Source: Serratia sp. DD3
GTDB taxonomy: Bacteria; Pseudomonadota; Gammaproteobacteria; Enterobacterales; Enterobacteriaceae
DNA length: 64,000 nucleotides
Assembly (NCBI RefSeq): GCF_000496755.2
Contig: NZ_AYKS02000100.1
Location: 25,053-89,052, forward strand
Reading direction: 5' to 3'
Made by a program: the position numbers and the translations under genes. Shown piece by piece: positions 20,583-30,691 of the stretch (positions within the stretch are counted from its first letter, which is position 1; every line of letters starts with the position of its first letter). The notes below the pieces were generated by a model. The model was given only the letters and a program-made list of their open reading frames with translations, made no database searches and was not told the DNA's origin.

Positions 20583-22034
20583 ATGTATATTGGTATCGAT
20601 CTCGGCACTTCCGGCGTAAAAATCATCCTGCTCGGGGAACAAGGCCAGTTGCTGGCCAGCCATAGTGAACCCTTACCTATTTCACGCCCTCACCCCTTAT
20701 GGTCTGAACAATCCCCTGAAGATTGGTGGCAGGCCACTGACCGCGCCATGCTGGCATTAGGCAAGCAACATAATCTGCAAGCAGTTAAAGCCATTGGCCT
20801 GACCGGCCAAATGCATGGCGCCACCTTATTAGATAAGCAACAACAGGTACTGCGTCCGGCGATCCTGTGGAACGATGGCCGTAGCTTTACCCAATGCCAA
20901 ACTCTGGAGCAAGCGGTTCCTAATTCGCGCGACATTACCGGTAATTTGATGATGCCGGGGTTTACCGCTCCAAAGCTCCTATGGGTAAAAGAAAACGAGC
21001 CACAACTCTTCAACCAAATCGACAAGGTGTTATTGCCGAAAGACTATCTGCGTTGGTGCATCACTGGCGAGTTTGCCAGCGATATGTCCGATGCGGCTGG
21101 CACCCTGTGGTTGAACGTCGCCCAACGTGACTGGGACGATACGCTGCTCAATGCCTGTGGGTTAACCCGCAGACAAATGCCCATACTGTTTGAAGGTAAC
21201 CAGATCACTGGCCGGGTACATTGCCAACTGGCTCAGCGTTGGGGCATACCATCGGTACCAGTGGTAGCGGGTGGCGGTGACAATGCGGCAGGTGCTGTGG
21301 GTGTCGGTTTATATCAAGCCGGGCAAGCCATGTTGTCACTGGGAACCTCTGGGGTTTATTTTGCCGTTAGTGACGGTTTTCTCAGTAACCCAGCGCGCGC
21401 AGTACACAGTTTTTGTCATGCCTTACCGCAAACCTGGCATCTGATGTCAGTGATACTCAGCGCCGCCGCTTGTCTGGATTGGGCTTGCCAGCTCACCAAT
21501 GTGGACAGTGTCGCCACTTTACTACGCAACGTTGAGCAGGCGACACCAGCGGCCGCGCCACTGTGGTTCTTGCCCTATCTGTCCGGTGAACGTACCCCAC
21601 ATAACAACCCCAATGCCAAAGGTGCCTTCTGGGGGTTGACTCACCAACATGGCCCCAATGACTTGGCGCGTGCGGTGCTGGAAGGGGTGGGATTTGCCCT
21701 GGCTGACGGTATGGACGTGCTGCATGCCAGTGGTCTGCAGCCTTCATCAATTACCTTGATTGGTGGTGGGGCACGTAGCCCATTCTGGCGGCAGATGCTG
21801 GCGGATATCAGCGGTCAACAGTTGGAATACCGTACCGGGGGGGATGTCGGCCCAGCGTTAGGGGCCGCTCGCCTGGCCCAGATTGCCCTCAACCCCGAGC
21901 AGCCATTAAGCGCACTATTACCGCAATTACCACTGGAGCAGGTACATAAACCCAATGCAGAGCGACACCAGTACTATACCGAGCAACGGGCTACCTTCCG
22001 TGAGTTGTATCGCTGCCTGCAACCGCTAATGTAA
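20583..22034 (+). CDS. xylB: Xylulokinase
   Basis: The 483-residue FGGY-family kinase phosphorylates D-xylulose to xylulose 5-phosphate for the pentose phosphate pathway. The N-terminal ATPase motif is GIDLGTSGVKI, the active-site aspartate lies in AGGGDNAAGAVG near residue 233, and the C-terminal adenosine motif is TLIGGGARSPFWRQ. I start it at ATG 20583, about 10 bp after AAGGA. A GTG two codons upstream is possible but less like E. coli. Confidence 0.97.
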   Translation: MYIGIDLGTSGVKIILLGEQGQLLASHSEPLPISRPHPLWSEQSPEDWWQATDRAMLALGKQHNLQAVKAIGLTGQMHGATLLDKQQQVLRPAILWNDGRSFTQCQTLEQAVPNSRDITGNLMMPGFTAPKLLWVKENEPQLFNQIDKVLLPKDYLRWCITGEFASDMSDAAGTLWLNVAQRDWDDTLLNACGLTRRQMPILFEGNQITGRVHCQLAQRWGIPSVPVVAGGGDNAAGAVGVGLYQAGQAMLSLGTSGVYFAVSDGFLSNPARAVHSFCHALPQTWHLMSVILSAAACLDWACQLTNVDSVATLLRNVEQATPAAAPLWFLPYLSGERTPHNNPNAKGAFWGLTHQHGPNDLARAVLEGVGFALADGMDVLHASGLQPSSITLIGGGARSPFWRQMLADISGQQLEYRTGGDVGPALGAARLAQIALNPEQPLSALLPQLPLEQVHKPNAERHQYYTEQRATFRELYRCLQPLM

Positions 22035-22052
22035 TCTCTTACCGCTAAAACC

Positions 22053-22078
22053 CTTGGCGTTGTCACCACAACGCCAAG
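22053..22078 (+). terminator. Terminator of xylAB
   Basis: CTTGGCGTTGT and ACAACGCCAAG form a perfect 11-bp stem with a CACC loop, 19 bp after the xylB stop. It is followed by TTATTAA, a weak U tract. The stretch from here to 22264 is AT-rich and should contain the promoter of the next gene. Confidence 0.65.
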
Positions 22079-22264
22079 TTATTAACCTATCCGTCCGTTC
22101 CTGGCACATCACAATTGCGTTTCTATATTTTAATAACATATTGATTTTTATGTTAATTTCTTATTTTATTGATTTAAACTTACTGACTTTCTATAGTGAG
22201 CTCTGCTTTTCATGTGTTGTTTTTCCCATCGCCAACCGTTTCTCTTTGTTTTAGAAGGCATACC

Positions 22265-24151
22265 ATGCTGACCACTTTGCGCTACACACTCACCACCGGC
22301 CTTGTTTTACTGTGTCTGAATACCCCGGCGTTAGCCAATTATGACGAAGGGGCTGCCGCGTACAGTAGAGACGATTACAGCGAAGCATTGAAACAATGGT
22401 CGCCTTTAGCACAACAAGGCGATGCCAGAGCCCAATACCAGCTAGGTTTCATGTATAGCAATGCTCTGGGGGTAGAGCAAAATCTTGCGCAAGCGGCGAA
22501 GTGGTTTCGTAAAGCCGCAGAACAAGGGGATGTGAATGCTCAGTTTGAACTAGGCCAAGCATATGCAGGTGGCCAAGGTGTGGAAAAAGATAGTCAGCAA
22601 GCCATAGCTTGGTTGCGCAAAGCAGCGGAACAAGGGCATACCGAGGCCCAAAACTCACTGGGTAATATCTACTTGTTAGCGGGAGATTATACCCAAGGCC
22701 TCACTTGGTATCAAAAAGCAGCAGAGCAAGGGGATGTGCTTGCCCAAGGCAAGCTAGCTGACCTGTACAAGGTCGGTCAAGGGGTGGCAAAAGATCCCGC
22801 GCAAGCCATCCTGTGGTATCGCAAGGCTGCAGAGCAGAACGATAGAGTGGCTCAGTTCGAGCTGGGTCTGATGTACCAAACCGGCCAAGGTGTCGCAAAG
22901 AATGATGCGTTGGCGCTAGAGTGGCTGCGCAAAGCCGCTGACCAGGATTTAATGGATGCTCAGTACCAATTGGGCATCACTTACCTACAAGGCGTGAATG
23001 GCGTAAAAGATTATACTCAAGCCGCGCAGTGGTTTGAAAAAGCCGCCAACCATGGGTCGGGGGATGCGCAATACCAGCGCGGTATGATGTACTTACAAGG
23101 GCTGGGGGGAGAACAAGATGAGGGCAAGGCGTTGGTGTGGTTTAACATGGCCGCAGAATCATTAAATGTGGATGCTTACCTGCAACTCGCTTACCTATAC
23201 GAACGTGGTAATGCCTTAGAATATGACTGCGAAGAATGCGACCTCATCGAACAAATAGAACAAGATGATAAAACCTCCTTAGCGTGGTTGCGCAAGGCAG
23301 AGGAGAGGGGTAATGCTGAGGCCCAACTACAACTCGGCTACCGATATGAAAGAGGCCAGGGGGTAAAAAAAGATCATCAATGGGCCATAACGTTGTTTCG
23401 TGCCGCGGCGGAAAAAGGTAATGCAGAAGCGAAACAGCAGCTTGAATATGAAGCCCAAGGCATCGGAGAGGAAAAAGCACAAGCGGCAGCCTGGTTTATG
23501 AAAGCAGCAGAAGAGGGCGATGTCTACAATCAAACTAAACTCGCCTATCGCTACCAACAAGGCCTAGGCGTACCACAAAGTGATACACAAGCTGTCATCT
23601 GGTTCCATAAAGCCGCAGAACTTGGTGTTGTTGAGGCCCAATATCGGTTAGGTTACCACTACTACCAAGGCCTAGGGGTAAAACAGGATAAAGCCCAAGC
23701 GGCGGTATGGTTTCGTAAAGCCGCAGAGCAGGATTATATCGACGCTCAAGTGAAGCTTGCCAATATGTATCGTCATGGTGATGGTGTGCCAGAAGACAAT
23801 AAGCAAGGTTTTATATGGACTCAACGGGCCGCAGAACAGGGCGATGGCGATTCTCAATATGATTTGGCGTTCATGTACCTGGAAGGTAACGGGGTCGAAA
23901 AAAAGGAAGTGGAAGCAGCCAAATGGTTCCTTGCTGCCGCCGAGCAAGAGGACCCTTCCCCCTATGCTCAATATCAACTGGGAATTATGTACCGTGATGG
24001 CGTGGGTGTAAACCAAGATAAAGAACAGGCCCTTTTTTGGTTGCGGGCGGCTGCGGCCATTGAAGCCCCTAATGACCAGGCCGCAGAGGCCTTGAAAGCG
24101 CTGGAAAGTGATTCACCGAGCGCTAAAAAAAAAGCGAAGGGTCAGCAGTAA
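22265..24151 (+). CDS. Secreted Sel1-repeat (tetratricopeptide-like) protein
   Basis: I do not recognise a named orthologue. The 628-residue protein begins with a signal peptide (MLTTLRYTLTTGLVLLCLNT, cleavage probably after ALA). About 15 Sel1-like repeats of roughly 36 residues follow, each close to AQYQLGxMYxxGxGVxxD then AAxWFRKAAEQGD. One repeat near residue 310 holds an acidic, Cys-containing insert (DCEECDLIEQIEQDD). The tail is basic (SPSAKKKAKGQQ). ATG 22265 has GAAGG upstream; a start at 22196 would spoil the signal peptide. Such proteins are solenoid scaffolds for protein-protein contacts in the envelope. The gene stands alone between xylB and mdfA, so neighbours give no function. 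Confidence 0.85.
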   Translation: MLTTLRYTLTTGLVLLCLNTPALANYDEGAAAYSRDDYSEALKQWSPLAQQGDARAQYQLGFMYSNALGVEQNLAQAAKWFRKAAEQGDVNAQFELGQAYAGGQGVEKDSQQAIAWLRKAAEQGHTEAQNSLGNIYLLAGDYTQGLTWYQKAAEQGDVLAQGKLADLYKVGQGVAKDPAQAILWYRKAAEQNDRVAQFELGLMYQTGQGVAKNDALALEWLRKAADQDLMDAQYQLGITYLQGVNGVKDYTQAAQWFEKAANHGSGDAQYQRGMMYLQGLGGEQDEGKALVWFNMAAESLNVDAYLQLAYLYERGNALEYDCEECDLIEQIEQDDKTSLAWLRKAEERGNAEAQLQLGYRYERGQGVKKDHQWAITLFRAAAEKGNAEAKQQLEYEAQGIGEEKAQAAAWFMKAAEEGDVYNQTKLAYRYQQGLGVPQSDTQAVIWFHKAAELGVVEAQYRLGYHYYQGLGVKQDKAQAAVWFRKAAEQDYIDAQVKLANMYRHGDGVPEDNKQGFIWTQRAAEQGDGDSQYDLAFMYLEGNGVEKKEVEAAKWFLAAAEQEDPSPYAQYQLGIMYRDGVGVNQDKEQALFWLRAAAAIEAPNDQAAEALKALESDSPSAKKKAKGQQ

Positions 24152-24293
24152 CTGACAAAATCCGCATCACAACGCCTTAAACAATTATTGCCAAGGTGAA
24201 TAATTGGCGGCAGAATAGCCGCCATAACTCGCTCTGATGGCTTATCCTTGCCTTGGCAGTTCCTAATTTCCCCTTGTTGTCAGTAAAATAAAA

Positions 24294-25523
24294 ATGAAAA
24301 AGTCATTACCTTCTGCGGTGCGTCTTGGCCGACAGGCGCTGTTATTCCCACTCTGTCTGGTGCTGTTCGAATTCACCACCTATATTGCCAACGATATGAT
24401 CCAACCGGGCATGTTGACGGTAGTTGCCGAGCTCAATGCCAGTGCTGAGTGGGTTCCCACGTCAATGACCGCTTATCTGGCTGGGGGTATTTTCCTGCAG
24501 TGGCTGCTTGGCCCGCTATCGGATCGCCGTGGTCGCCGCCCGGTAATGTTGGCTGGGATAGCGTTCTTTATCGTTGCCTGCCTGGCTATTTTGCTGGTCA
24601 CCAACATCGAGCAGTTTCTTATTATGCGCTTCCTGCAAGGGATTGGGCTGTGCTTTATTGGTGCCGTCGGCTATGCCGCCATTCAGGAGTCATTTGAAGA
24701 GTCGGTCTGTATCAAAATCACCGCGCTAATGGCCAATGTGGCCTTGATAGCCCCGTTACTTGGGCCGTTAGCCGGTGCAGCATGGATCGATATCGCCCCT
24801 TGGCAAAGCATGTTTGTGCTCTTTGCCATCTTGGCGGCCATTGCCTTTGTTGGCTTGTGGAAAGCCATGCCGGAAACCGCCACCCTACTGGGAGAACGCT
24901 TTTCTGCCGCCAACCTGTGGCGCGATTATCGCCAAATCCTGGCGAATCGCCGTTTTCTCTGCGGTTCACTGGCGATTGGTTTTGCCAGTTTGCCGCTGTT
25001 GACCTGGATTGCGCAGTCGCCAGTGATCCTGATCAGTGGTGAGTCGCTTTCCACCTTAAATTATGCGCTATTACAGATCCCGATATTCGGCGCGCTGATC
25101 CTCGGTAACCTGACCCTGGCACGGTTGGCAGGCAAATACAGTATTGAACAGCCAATTAAACTCGGTGCTTGGCCGATGTTATTAGGGTTGTTGATTGCCG
25201 CATCAGCGACACTGTTTTCTGCTCATAGCTATCTCTGGATGACCGCCGGACTGAGCTTTTATGCATACGGTATTGGCCTGGCTAATGCCGGATTATACCG
25301 CCTGACGCTCTTCTCCAGCGATATCAGTAAAGGGTCGGTGTCCGCCGCGATGGGGATGTTGAGTATGGCGATATTCACCATCGGCATCGAACTGGCTAAA
25401 TTCGCTTATGTCTGGGGAGGGAACGGGCTATTTAACCTGTTTAATCTGCTCAGCGGTTTGTGCTGGTTGCTGCTGGTTGTGCTGTTCCTCAAGAAACACC
25501 ATGGGAGTAATACCGCTGTCTAA
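24294..25523 (+). CDS. mdfA: Multidrug efflux transporter MdfA (MFS, Bcr/Cmr type)
   Basis: The 409-residue, 12-helix major facilitator antiporter (410 in E. coli) exports cationic and neutral drugs, including chloramphenicol, in exchange for protons. Glu26 and Asp34 in [17 protein letters not shown], the residues of helix 1 important for multidrug recognition and proton coupling in MdfA, are both present. The loop 2-3 motif [12 protein letters not shown], the [20 protein letters not shown] helix and the [20 protein letters not shown] segment are close to E. coli. It appears monocistronic and converges on aldB. Confidence 0.94.
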   Translation: MKKSLPSAVRLGRQALLFPLCLVLFEFTTYIANDMIQPGMLTVVAELNASAEWVPTSMTAYLAGGIFLQWLLGPLSDRRGRRPVMLAGIAFFIVACLAILLVTNIEQFLIMRFLQGIGLCFIGAVGYAAIQESFEESVCIKITALMANVALIAPLLGPLAGAAWIDIAPWQSMFVLFAILAAIAFVGLWKAMPETATLLGERFSAANLWRDYRQILANRRFLCGSLAIGFASLPLLTWIAQSPVILISGESLSTLNYALLQIPIFGALILGNLTLARLAGKYSIEQPIKLGAWPMLLGLLIAASATLFSAHSYLWMTAGLSFYAYGIGLANAGLYRLTLFSSDISKGSVSAAMGMLSMAIFTIGIELAKFAYVWGGNGLFNLFNLLSGLCWLLLVVLFLKKHHGSNTAV

Positions 25524-25524
25524 G

Positions 25525-25557
25525 CGAACACAGGGGCACGCGGTGCCCCTGTGTTCG
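25525..25557. terminator. Bidirectional hairpin between mdfA and aldB
   Basis: CGAACACAGGGGCAC and GTGCCCCTGTGTTCG form a perfect 15-bp stem with a GCG loop between convergent genes. A U tract is lacking on both sides, but the stem is strong enough to block or mark both transcripts. Confidence 0.7.
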
Positions 25558-25560
25558 AGA

Positions 25561-27099
25561 TTAAAACAGACCGAGTGGTTTTTCCGAGTAACTCACTAGC
25601 AGACATTTGGTCTGCTGATAGTGTTCCAACATCATCTTGTGGGTTTCACGGCCAATTCCTGACTGTTTATACCCCCCAAACGCCGCATGGGCCGGATAGG
25701 CGTGATAACAGTTAGTCCAGACACGCCCGGCCTGGATATTGCGCCCCATATGGTAGGCAATATTACCATTACGGCTCCATACCCCAGCCCCCAGGCCGTA
25801 GTCAGTATCGTTTGCCAGCGCCAGCGCTTCATCCATATCCTTAAACGTGGTCACGGCCAATACCGGGCCAAAAATCTCCTCCTGGAATACCCGCATACTG
25901 TTTTTGCCGAACAAAATCGTTGGCTCCAGGTAATAGCCGGCACCCAGCCCGCCATCCAGTACTTTACGGCGGCCACCGGTTAGCACCTTCGCCCCCTCTT
26001 GTTTGCCAATATCAATATAATTAAGGATGGTCTTCATCTGCCCTTCAGAGACTTGCGCCCCCATCTGAGTAGCGGCATCCAGCGGATTACCGGTACGGAT
26101 GCTCTCTACGCGTTTGATCGCCCGCTCCATAAAGCGCTCATAGATCGACTCCTGCACCAAAGCACGGCTCGGGCAAGTACAAACCTCCCCCTGATTGAAG
26201 GCAAACAGCGCGAATCCTTCCAGCGCCTTATCAAAATAGGCATCTTCTTTATCCATCACGTCGGCAAAGAAAATGTTAGGGGATTTGCCCCCCAGCTCTA
26301 ACGTCACGGGGATGATATTCTGGGTCGCATAGCCCATAATTTGGCGCCCCACCTCCGTGGAACCGGTAAAGGCGACTTTGGCGATACGTTTAGAGGTTGC
26401 CAGATACTCGCCGATCTCGCCTCCGGCCCCATTAACCACGTTGATCACGCCCGGCGGTAAAATATCCTGAATCAGTTCCATTAACACCAGCACCGACAGT
26501 GGGGTCAGTTTGGCCGGTTTAAGCACAATGCAGTTACCTGCCGCCAACGCCGGGGCCATCTTCCAACAAGCCATCAGCAGCGGGAAGTTCCAAGGGATAA
26601 TTTGCGCCACTACCCCAAGTGGCTCATGGAAATGGTACGCGACCGTTTCAGAATCTATCTCACTGATGCCGCCCTCCTGCGCACGCACACAGGCAGCAAA
26701 ATAGCGGAAATGGTCAATCGCCAGCGGCACATCGGCATTCTCGGTTTCGCGAATCGGTTTTCCGTTGTCCCAGGTTTCTGCGGTGGCCAGCAAATGGAGG
26801 TTCTGCTCCATACGGTCAGCCACCCGGTTGAGTAAATTAGCGCGCCCCTGTACCGACATTTTGCCCCAGGCTGCTTTGGCATCGTGAGCCGCATCCAGTG
26901 CCAGTTCAATATCTTGCGCAGAAGAGCTTGCCACCTCACACAATGGCTGCCCGGTGACCGGTGTCAGGTTGGTGTAATACTCCCCCTGCACGGGTGCTAC
27001 CCAGGCCCCCCCGATAAAGTTGTCATAACGTTTTTTTAATTTCAGCGGGGAACCGGTATTTTCAGGTGTGATGTGACTTGTCTTCGTGGTATCTGCCAT
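25561..27099 (-). CDS. aldB: Aldehyde dehydrogenase AldB
   Basis: The 512-residue NAD(P)-dependent aldehyde dehydrogenase has the same length as E. coli AldB, which oxidises acetaldehyde and related aldehydes in stationary phase. The catalytic Glu lies in [14 protein letters not shown] (near residue 270) and the catalytic Cys in [14 protein letters not shown] (near residue 303); the C-terminus [15 protein letters not shown] matches. I start it at ATG 27099, directly after AAGGAGATAGAA. An upstream in-frame start at 27123 lacks homology. As in E. coli it lies near selB. Confidence 0.96.
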   Translation of the reverse strand: MADTTKTSHITPENTGSPLKLKKRYDNFIGGAWVAPVQGEYYTNLTPVTGQPLCEVASSSAQDIELALDAAHDAKAAWGKMSVQGRANLLNRVADRMEQNLHLLATAETWDNGKPIRETENADVPLAIDHFRYFAACVRAQEGGISEIDSETVAYHFHEPLGVVAQIIPWNFPLLMACWKMAPALAAGNCIVLKPAKLTPLSVLVLMELIQDILPPGVINVVNGAGGEIGEYLATSKRIAKVAFTGSTEVGRQIMGYATQNIIPVTLELGGKSPNIFFADVMDKEDAYFDKALEGFALFAFNQGEVCTCPSRALVQESIYERFMERAIKRVESIRTGNPLDAATQMGAQVSEGQMKTILNYIDIGKQEGAKVLTGGRRKVLDGGLGAGYYLEPTILFGKNSMRVFQEEIFGPVLAVTTFKDMDEALALANDTDYGLGAGVWSRNGNIAYHMGRNIQAGRVWTNCYHAYPAHAAFGGYKQSGIGRETHKMMLEHYQQTKCLLVSYSEKPLGLF

Positions 27100-27195
27100 T
27101 TCTATCTCCTTAATACGCAGCAATGACCTTACCGCCCACAGACAGTAAGCTCGTTCACGGCCAATTGACCGCTAATTGAATGTGCATACCCAAGT

Positions 27196-27245
27196 TCATT
27201 CCGGTTGCAGGCAGTAAAGGTACCGATACCCTGCAACCTGGATGA
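27196..27245. repeat. Dispersed palindromic repeat copy between selB and aldB
   Basis: TCATTCCGGTTGCAGG (27196-27211) and CCTGCAACCTGGATGA (27230-27245) are inverted arms with two mismatches and an 18-bp centre, preceded by CATACCCAAGT. It lies in the 278-bp gap upstream of aldB (27100-27377), which also contains its promoter. I see no gene there. Confidence 0.65.
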
Positions 27246-27377
27246 CGAAGGGAAATATAAAAAGCAGAATTTGGGAGAAGATCTCTATCTTAAGGATAGG
27301 TGAAGAGCACCGAGCATGACGAAATTAGCATCAAAGGCGCGAAGAAGGTCACAGTTTAAATTCGCTGCCGGATGGGT

Positions 27378-29219
27378 TCACCCGCCAAACAAACCGCTAT
27401 CGCGCAGTAAATGCTGGTCCCCTTTGCGGCGCGTAAAGCCACTGCGATCGAAGAATTCCAACACCTGGATCGCCAGCTTACGCCCCACGCCCAATTGATC
27501 ACGGAAATCAGCGGCGGTGGCCCCGCCTTGAGCAGTATTCAGCTCACGAATTAAGGCGGCAAACTGTTCAATACGTTGGCTTGGATAGTAGCGGTCCACC
27601 ACCACGGCGGCCACATGGCCAAGCTGGGCCGCTTTACGTAATGTAGTGCGGATCTGGCTCTCATCTTCACCCAATGAGGATGCCAAATCCCGCACCCACC
27701 AAGGGTCTTCACCCAGCAGGGGGACAATTCGGGCCCAAAGTGCTTGCTGCTCACTACTGAACGCTAAACCATGCTCAGGGAGATGCAACCAACCACGCGT
27801 ATTACGCAGTGCACCCGCAGCCAGCAACCGATCAATAATCATAAATACCAGCGCTTCATCCAGCGTCGGTAATGCCATACGGCGCAAGCGGGCACGCCCC
27901 AAACCTAATTGGTCACTATGTTGTTGATGGTATTCAGCCAATACCTGCAGCAATTTCTGTTCTTTTTCCTGCACAATGGCAGGAGCCAATGCCATTTGAC
28001 CGGCGATCAACAATTCTGAATTCGCCAACAACCCGCGTAAGCCGTCATCAGTCAATTGCCGAGCCCAGGCGAAGGCAGCCAAATCCAACGCCCCACCAGG
28101 CAGATGCAAACGCAATACTTGCTCATCGCTTGGCGCTTGAGCCAGTTCGGCCAGCCAAGCCAGATACGCGGGCTGGCGTTTGCCCCGTTTCGGGGATGAG
28201 AGCAACAACACCCGAGCCGCAGCCAAGGTTTGCCGGGCACCGATATCACGCAGTACCAGACGATCGTTTTCCACCATCCAGAGTGGACGATCAAGGATCA
28301 ATTCCGCCAGATTGCCGGTTAACAGCGCAATACGCCCCGTGATATGGCTGGCAGCATGATGAATATGCAGTGGTTGCCAATGTTGTAACGGCACATCAGC
28401 GTCAATCTCCACCAGAATACGCTCGGCTGGCATAGTGGGGCGTTGTTCCAGCAACCAATCACCGCGCGTTAGCTGCTCTTTGCTGACATCACCGCTGATA
28501 TTCAACGCAATACGTTGCCCAGCAAATGCCTGCTCCACCACTTGATTCTGTGCGTGTAACCCGCGCACCCGAACTGGCGCTTCTGCACCGGTCAACCATA
28601 AGCTGTCACCTAACGCGACACGCCCCCCCAGTGCCGTACCGGTGACCACCAACCCGGCCCCTTTGACACTGAACGCCCGATCCACCGCCAAACGAAAACG
28701 GCGGCTTCGCCAATGTTCGGTGGGTTGTAGTGCCAACAGGTGCTGACGCAAGGCATCGATACCCTCATTCTGCGTCGCCGCAGTAATAAACAGCGGGGTA
28801 TCATGCCAGCCCTGTTGTGCCAGCTCAGCCTGCACCTGGGCCTGTACTTGTGCGACTTGCTGCGGTTCTACTCGGTCAGCCTTGGTCAAAACCACCGTTA
28901 ATTGCACCCTGCCGCTTAAACGCAGGATCGCCAAGTGTTCGCGAGTTTGCGCCATCACGCCATCGTCACAAGCCACCACCAGCAGGGCATGATCAATCCC
29001 ACCAATACCTGCCAACATATTGGCAAGAAACTTCTCATGGCCGGGAACATCAATAAAACCGAGTACCTGACCATCTGGCTGTGGCCAATAGGCGTAGCCA
29101 AGGTCAATTGTCATACCTCGGCGTTTTTCTTCCGGCAGGCGGTCGGCATTAATGCCGGTGATCGCCTGTAGCAGGGTAGTTTTGCCATGGTCAACGTGAC
29201 CAGCGGTAGCAATAATCAT
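27378..29219 (-). CDS. selB: Selenocysteine-specific elongation factor SelB
   Basis: The 613-residue GTPase (614 in E. coli) delivers Sec-tRNA to the ribosome at UGA codons followed by a SECIS hairpin. The GTPase motifs are [12 protein letters not shown] (residues 7-18), DVPGHEKF near residue 57 and TKADR near residue 111. EF-Tu-like domains follow, and the C-terminal third consists of the winged helices that bind SECIS RNA. Its ATG overlaps the selA stop by one base (TGATG), so the two are translationally coupled. Confidence 0.97.
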   Translation of the reverse strand: MIIATAGHVDHGKTTLLQAITGINADRLPEEKRRGMTIDLGYAYWPQPDGQVLGFIDVPGHEKFLANMLAGIGGIDHALLVVACDDGVMAQTREHLAILRLSGRVQLTVVLTKADRVEPQQVAQVQAQVQAELAQQGWHDTPLFITAATQNEGIDALRQHLLALQPTEHWRSRRFRLAVDRAFSVKGAGLVVTGTALGGRVALGDSLWLTGAEAPVRVRGLHAQNQVVEQAFAGQRIALNISGDVSKEQLTRGDWLLEQRPTMPAERILVEIDADVPLQHWQPLHIHHAASHITGRIALLTGNLAELILDRPLWMVENDRLVLRDIGARQTLAAARVLLLSSPKRGKRQPAYLAWLAELAQAPSDEQVLRLHLPGGALDLAAFAWARQLTDDGLRGLLANSELLIAGQMALAPAIVQEKEQKLLQVLAEYHQQHSDQLGLGRARLRRMALPTLDEALVFMIIDRLLAAGALRNTRGWLHLPEHGLAFSSEQQALWARIVPLLGEDPWWVRDLASSLGEDESQIRTTLRKAAQLGHVAAVVVDRYYPSQRIEQFAALIRELNTAQGGATAADFRDQLGVGRKLAIQVLEFFDRSGFTRRKGDQHLLRDSGLFGG

Positions 29220-30607
29220 CAGTTCAAGGCCTCAAGTAGTGCCTCTTCCTGTTCCAGGCAACGCAGATCAAGCCATAGCTTGCCATCCTTTAAGCGACCA
29301 ATCACCGGTTGTGGCAGGCTGCGCCACTGCTGTGCCAGGCTTTCCAAGGTTGCTCCCCGACCATCAAGTGGGGTAAAGGTCAAGGCATAGCTCGGCAAAC
29401 GATCCACCGGCAAGGAGCCACTGCCAATCTGTGACCAGCAGGGTTCGCAGCGTAATTCAAAACGGCCAGCAAACCGTGGCGCCAATTGCTTCTGCAATCG
29501 TTCAGCGATTTGCTGTATCGCCGGTTGTGGGCGGGTAAGCAGACGCAAGGTCGGCAGATGTGCTGCCAATAACTCCGGCTGCAGATACAGGCGCAGCGTC
29601 GCTTCCAATGCCGCCAAGGTTATTTTACCAACGCGCAATGCACGCTTGAGCGGATGCTGCTGTAAACGGTCAATTAATGCCTTCTTACCAATGATAATTC
29701 CAGCTTGTGGCCCTCCCAACAGCTTGTCACCAGAAAAAGAGACCAAATCAACGCCGTCGGCAATCAACCGTTGTGGCATCGGCTCGGCGGGCAAGCCATA
29801 TTGCACCATATCGATCAGCGAACCACTCCCCAGATCCGTGGCAGTAGGAATACCCTGTTCGCGCCCCAACGCCACCAGCTCACTTTCCTCCACCGCTGCA
29901 GTAAACCCTTGAATACAGTAATTACTGGTGTGTACTTTCATCAGCAAACCGGTTTGCTCATTGATAGCGGCACGATAGTCTTTCAAATGTGTGCGATTGG
30001 TGGTGCCCACTTCCACCAGTTGGCAACCCGCCTGACGCATCACATCTGGGATACGGAACGCGCCGCCAATTTCCACCAATTCACCGCGCGACACTATCAC
30101 CTGTTGCCCTGGCGCCACTGCGGCCAACATCAATAGCACCGCAGCCGCGTTATTATTGACAATACAGGCATCTTCCGCCCCGGTAAGCTGGCAGAGCAAA
30201 TCGGCAATAGCGCGATCACGGTGCCCACGACCAGCATCATCTAAATCATACTCCAGCGTCACCGCGTTCCCCATGGCGCTCACTACCGCATCCATCGCCA
30301 CCTGAGGGAGCAATGCGCGCCCCAGATTGGTATGCAGTACGGTACCACTGAGATTAAACACCGGTTGCAACGCCAAACGCAGTTGTTGGTTCAGGCGCAC
30401 CTGTAATGCCTGTGGCCAATCCTGACACCATGCCGGCATCTGCTGTTGTATCTTGATGGTGTCACGCGCCTGTGCTTGCATTTGGCGCAATAATTCGCTG
30501 ATCAGCGTCTGGCCATGTTTAGCGACAACAGGTTCAATAGCGGGATCGCGTAATAAGCGATCGATAGCGGGTAACTGGCTATAGAGTTGCTGGGTTTCAG
30601 TGCTCAT
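29219..30607 (-). CDS. selA: L-seryl-tRNA(Sec) selenium transferase SelA
   Basis: The 462-residue PLP enzyme converts Ser-tRNA(Sec) to Sec-tRNA(Sec) using selenophosphate. The PLP lysine is in [15 protein letters not shown] near residue 294. The N-terminal tRNA-binding domain includes [14 protein letters not shown] start it at ATG 30607 ([16 protein letters not shown]), as in E. coli. A longer in-frame start at 30673 would translate the leader structure as protein without homology. It lies 84 bp downstream of fdhE on the same strand and could be cotranscribed with fdoGHI-fdhE. Confidence 0.97.
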   Translation of the reverse strand: MSTETQQLYSQLPAIDRLLRDPAIEPVVAKHGQTLISELLRQMQAQARDTIKIQQQMPAWCQDWPQALQVRLNQQLRLALQPVFNLSGTVLHTNLGRALLPQVAMDAVVSAMGNAVTLEYDLDDAGRGHRDRAIADLLCQLTGAEDACIVNNNAAAVLLMLAAVAPGQQVIVSRGELVEIGGAFRIPDVMRQAGCQLVEVGTTNRTHLKDYRAAINEQTGLLMKVHTSNYCIQGFTAAVEESELVALGREQGIPTATDLGSGSLIDMVQYGLPAEPMPQRLIADGVDLVSFSGDKLLGGPQAGIIIGKKALIDRLQQHPLKRALRVGKITLAALEATLRLYLQPELLAAHLPTLRLLTRPQPAIQQIAERLQKQLAPRFAGRFELRCEPCWSQIGSGSLPVDRLPSYALTFTPLDGRGATLESLAQQWRSLPQPVIGRLKDGKLWLDLRCLEQEEALLEALN

Positions 30608-30614
30608 GCTCACT

Positions 30615-30688
30615 CGGTTGTTAAGTTTGCCAAGAGGGTTTGAATCCTCTTCTCGCCCACACATTTGCTGCATGGGGAGAAGAACCGC
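30615..30688 (-). promoter_or_regulatory. tRNA-Sec-like structured leader of selA (candidate)
   Basis: On the selA mRNA sense, three pairings fit a cloverleaf-like shape. The outer stem is CGGTT (plus 30684-30688) with AACCG (30615-30619). A long arm pairs TTCTCCCCA (30673-30681) with TGGG-C-GAGAA (30650-30659, one bulge). A second arm pairs AGAGG with CCTCT (30646-30650 and 30633-30637) closing the loop ATTCAAAC, followed by TTGG. That loop and flank copy the anticodon arm of tRNA-Sec (loop CUUCAAA, then UUGG). E. coli selAB is known to have a SelB-binding SECIS-like leader element; that this one acts through SelA, SelB or tRNA mimicry is inference. Confidence 0.45.
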
Positions 30689-30691
30689 CGT

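Noticed and set aside
30632..30660. Plus-strand tRNA 3' end (T-arm-like AAGAGGGTTTGAATCCTCTT then CTCGCCCACA).
   Set aside because: The loop has eight bases, CCA is absent and no 5' half exists on that strand. The minus-strand leader reading explains it better.
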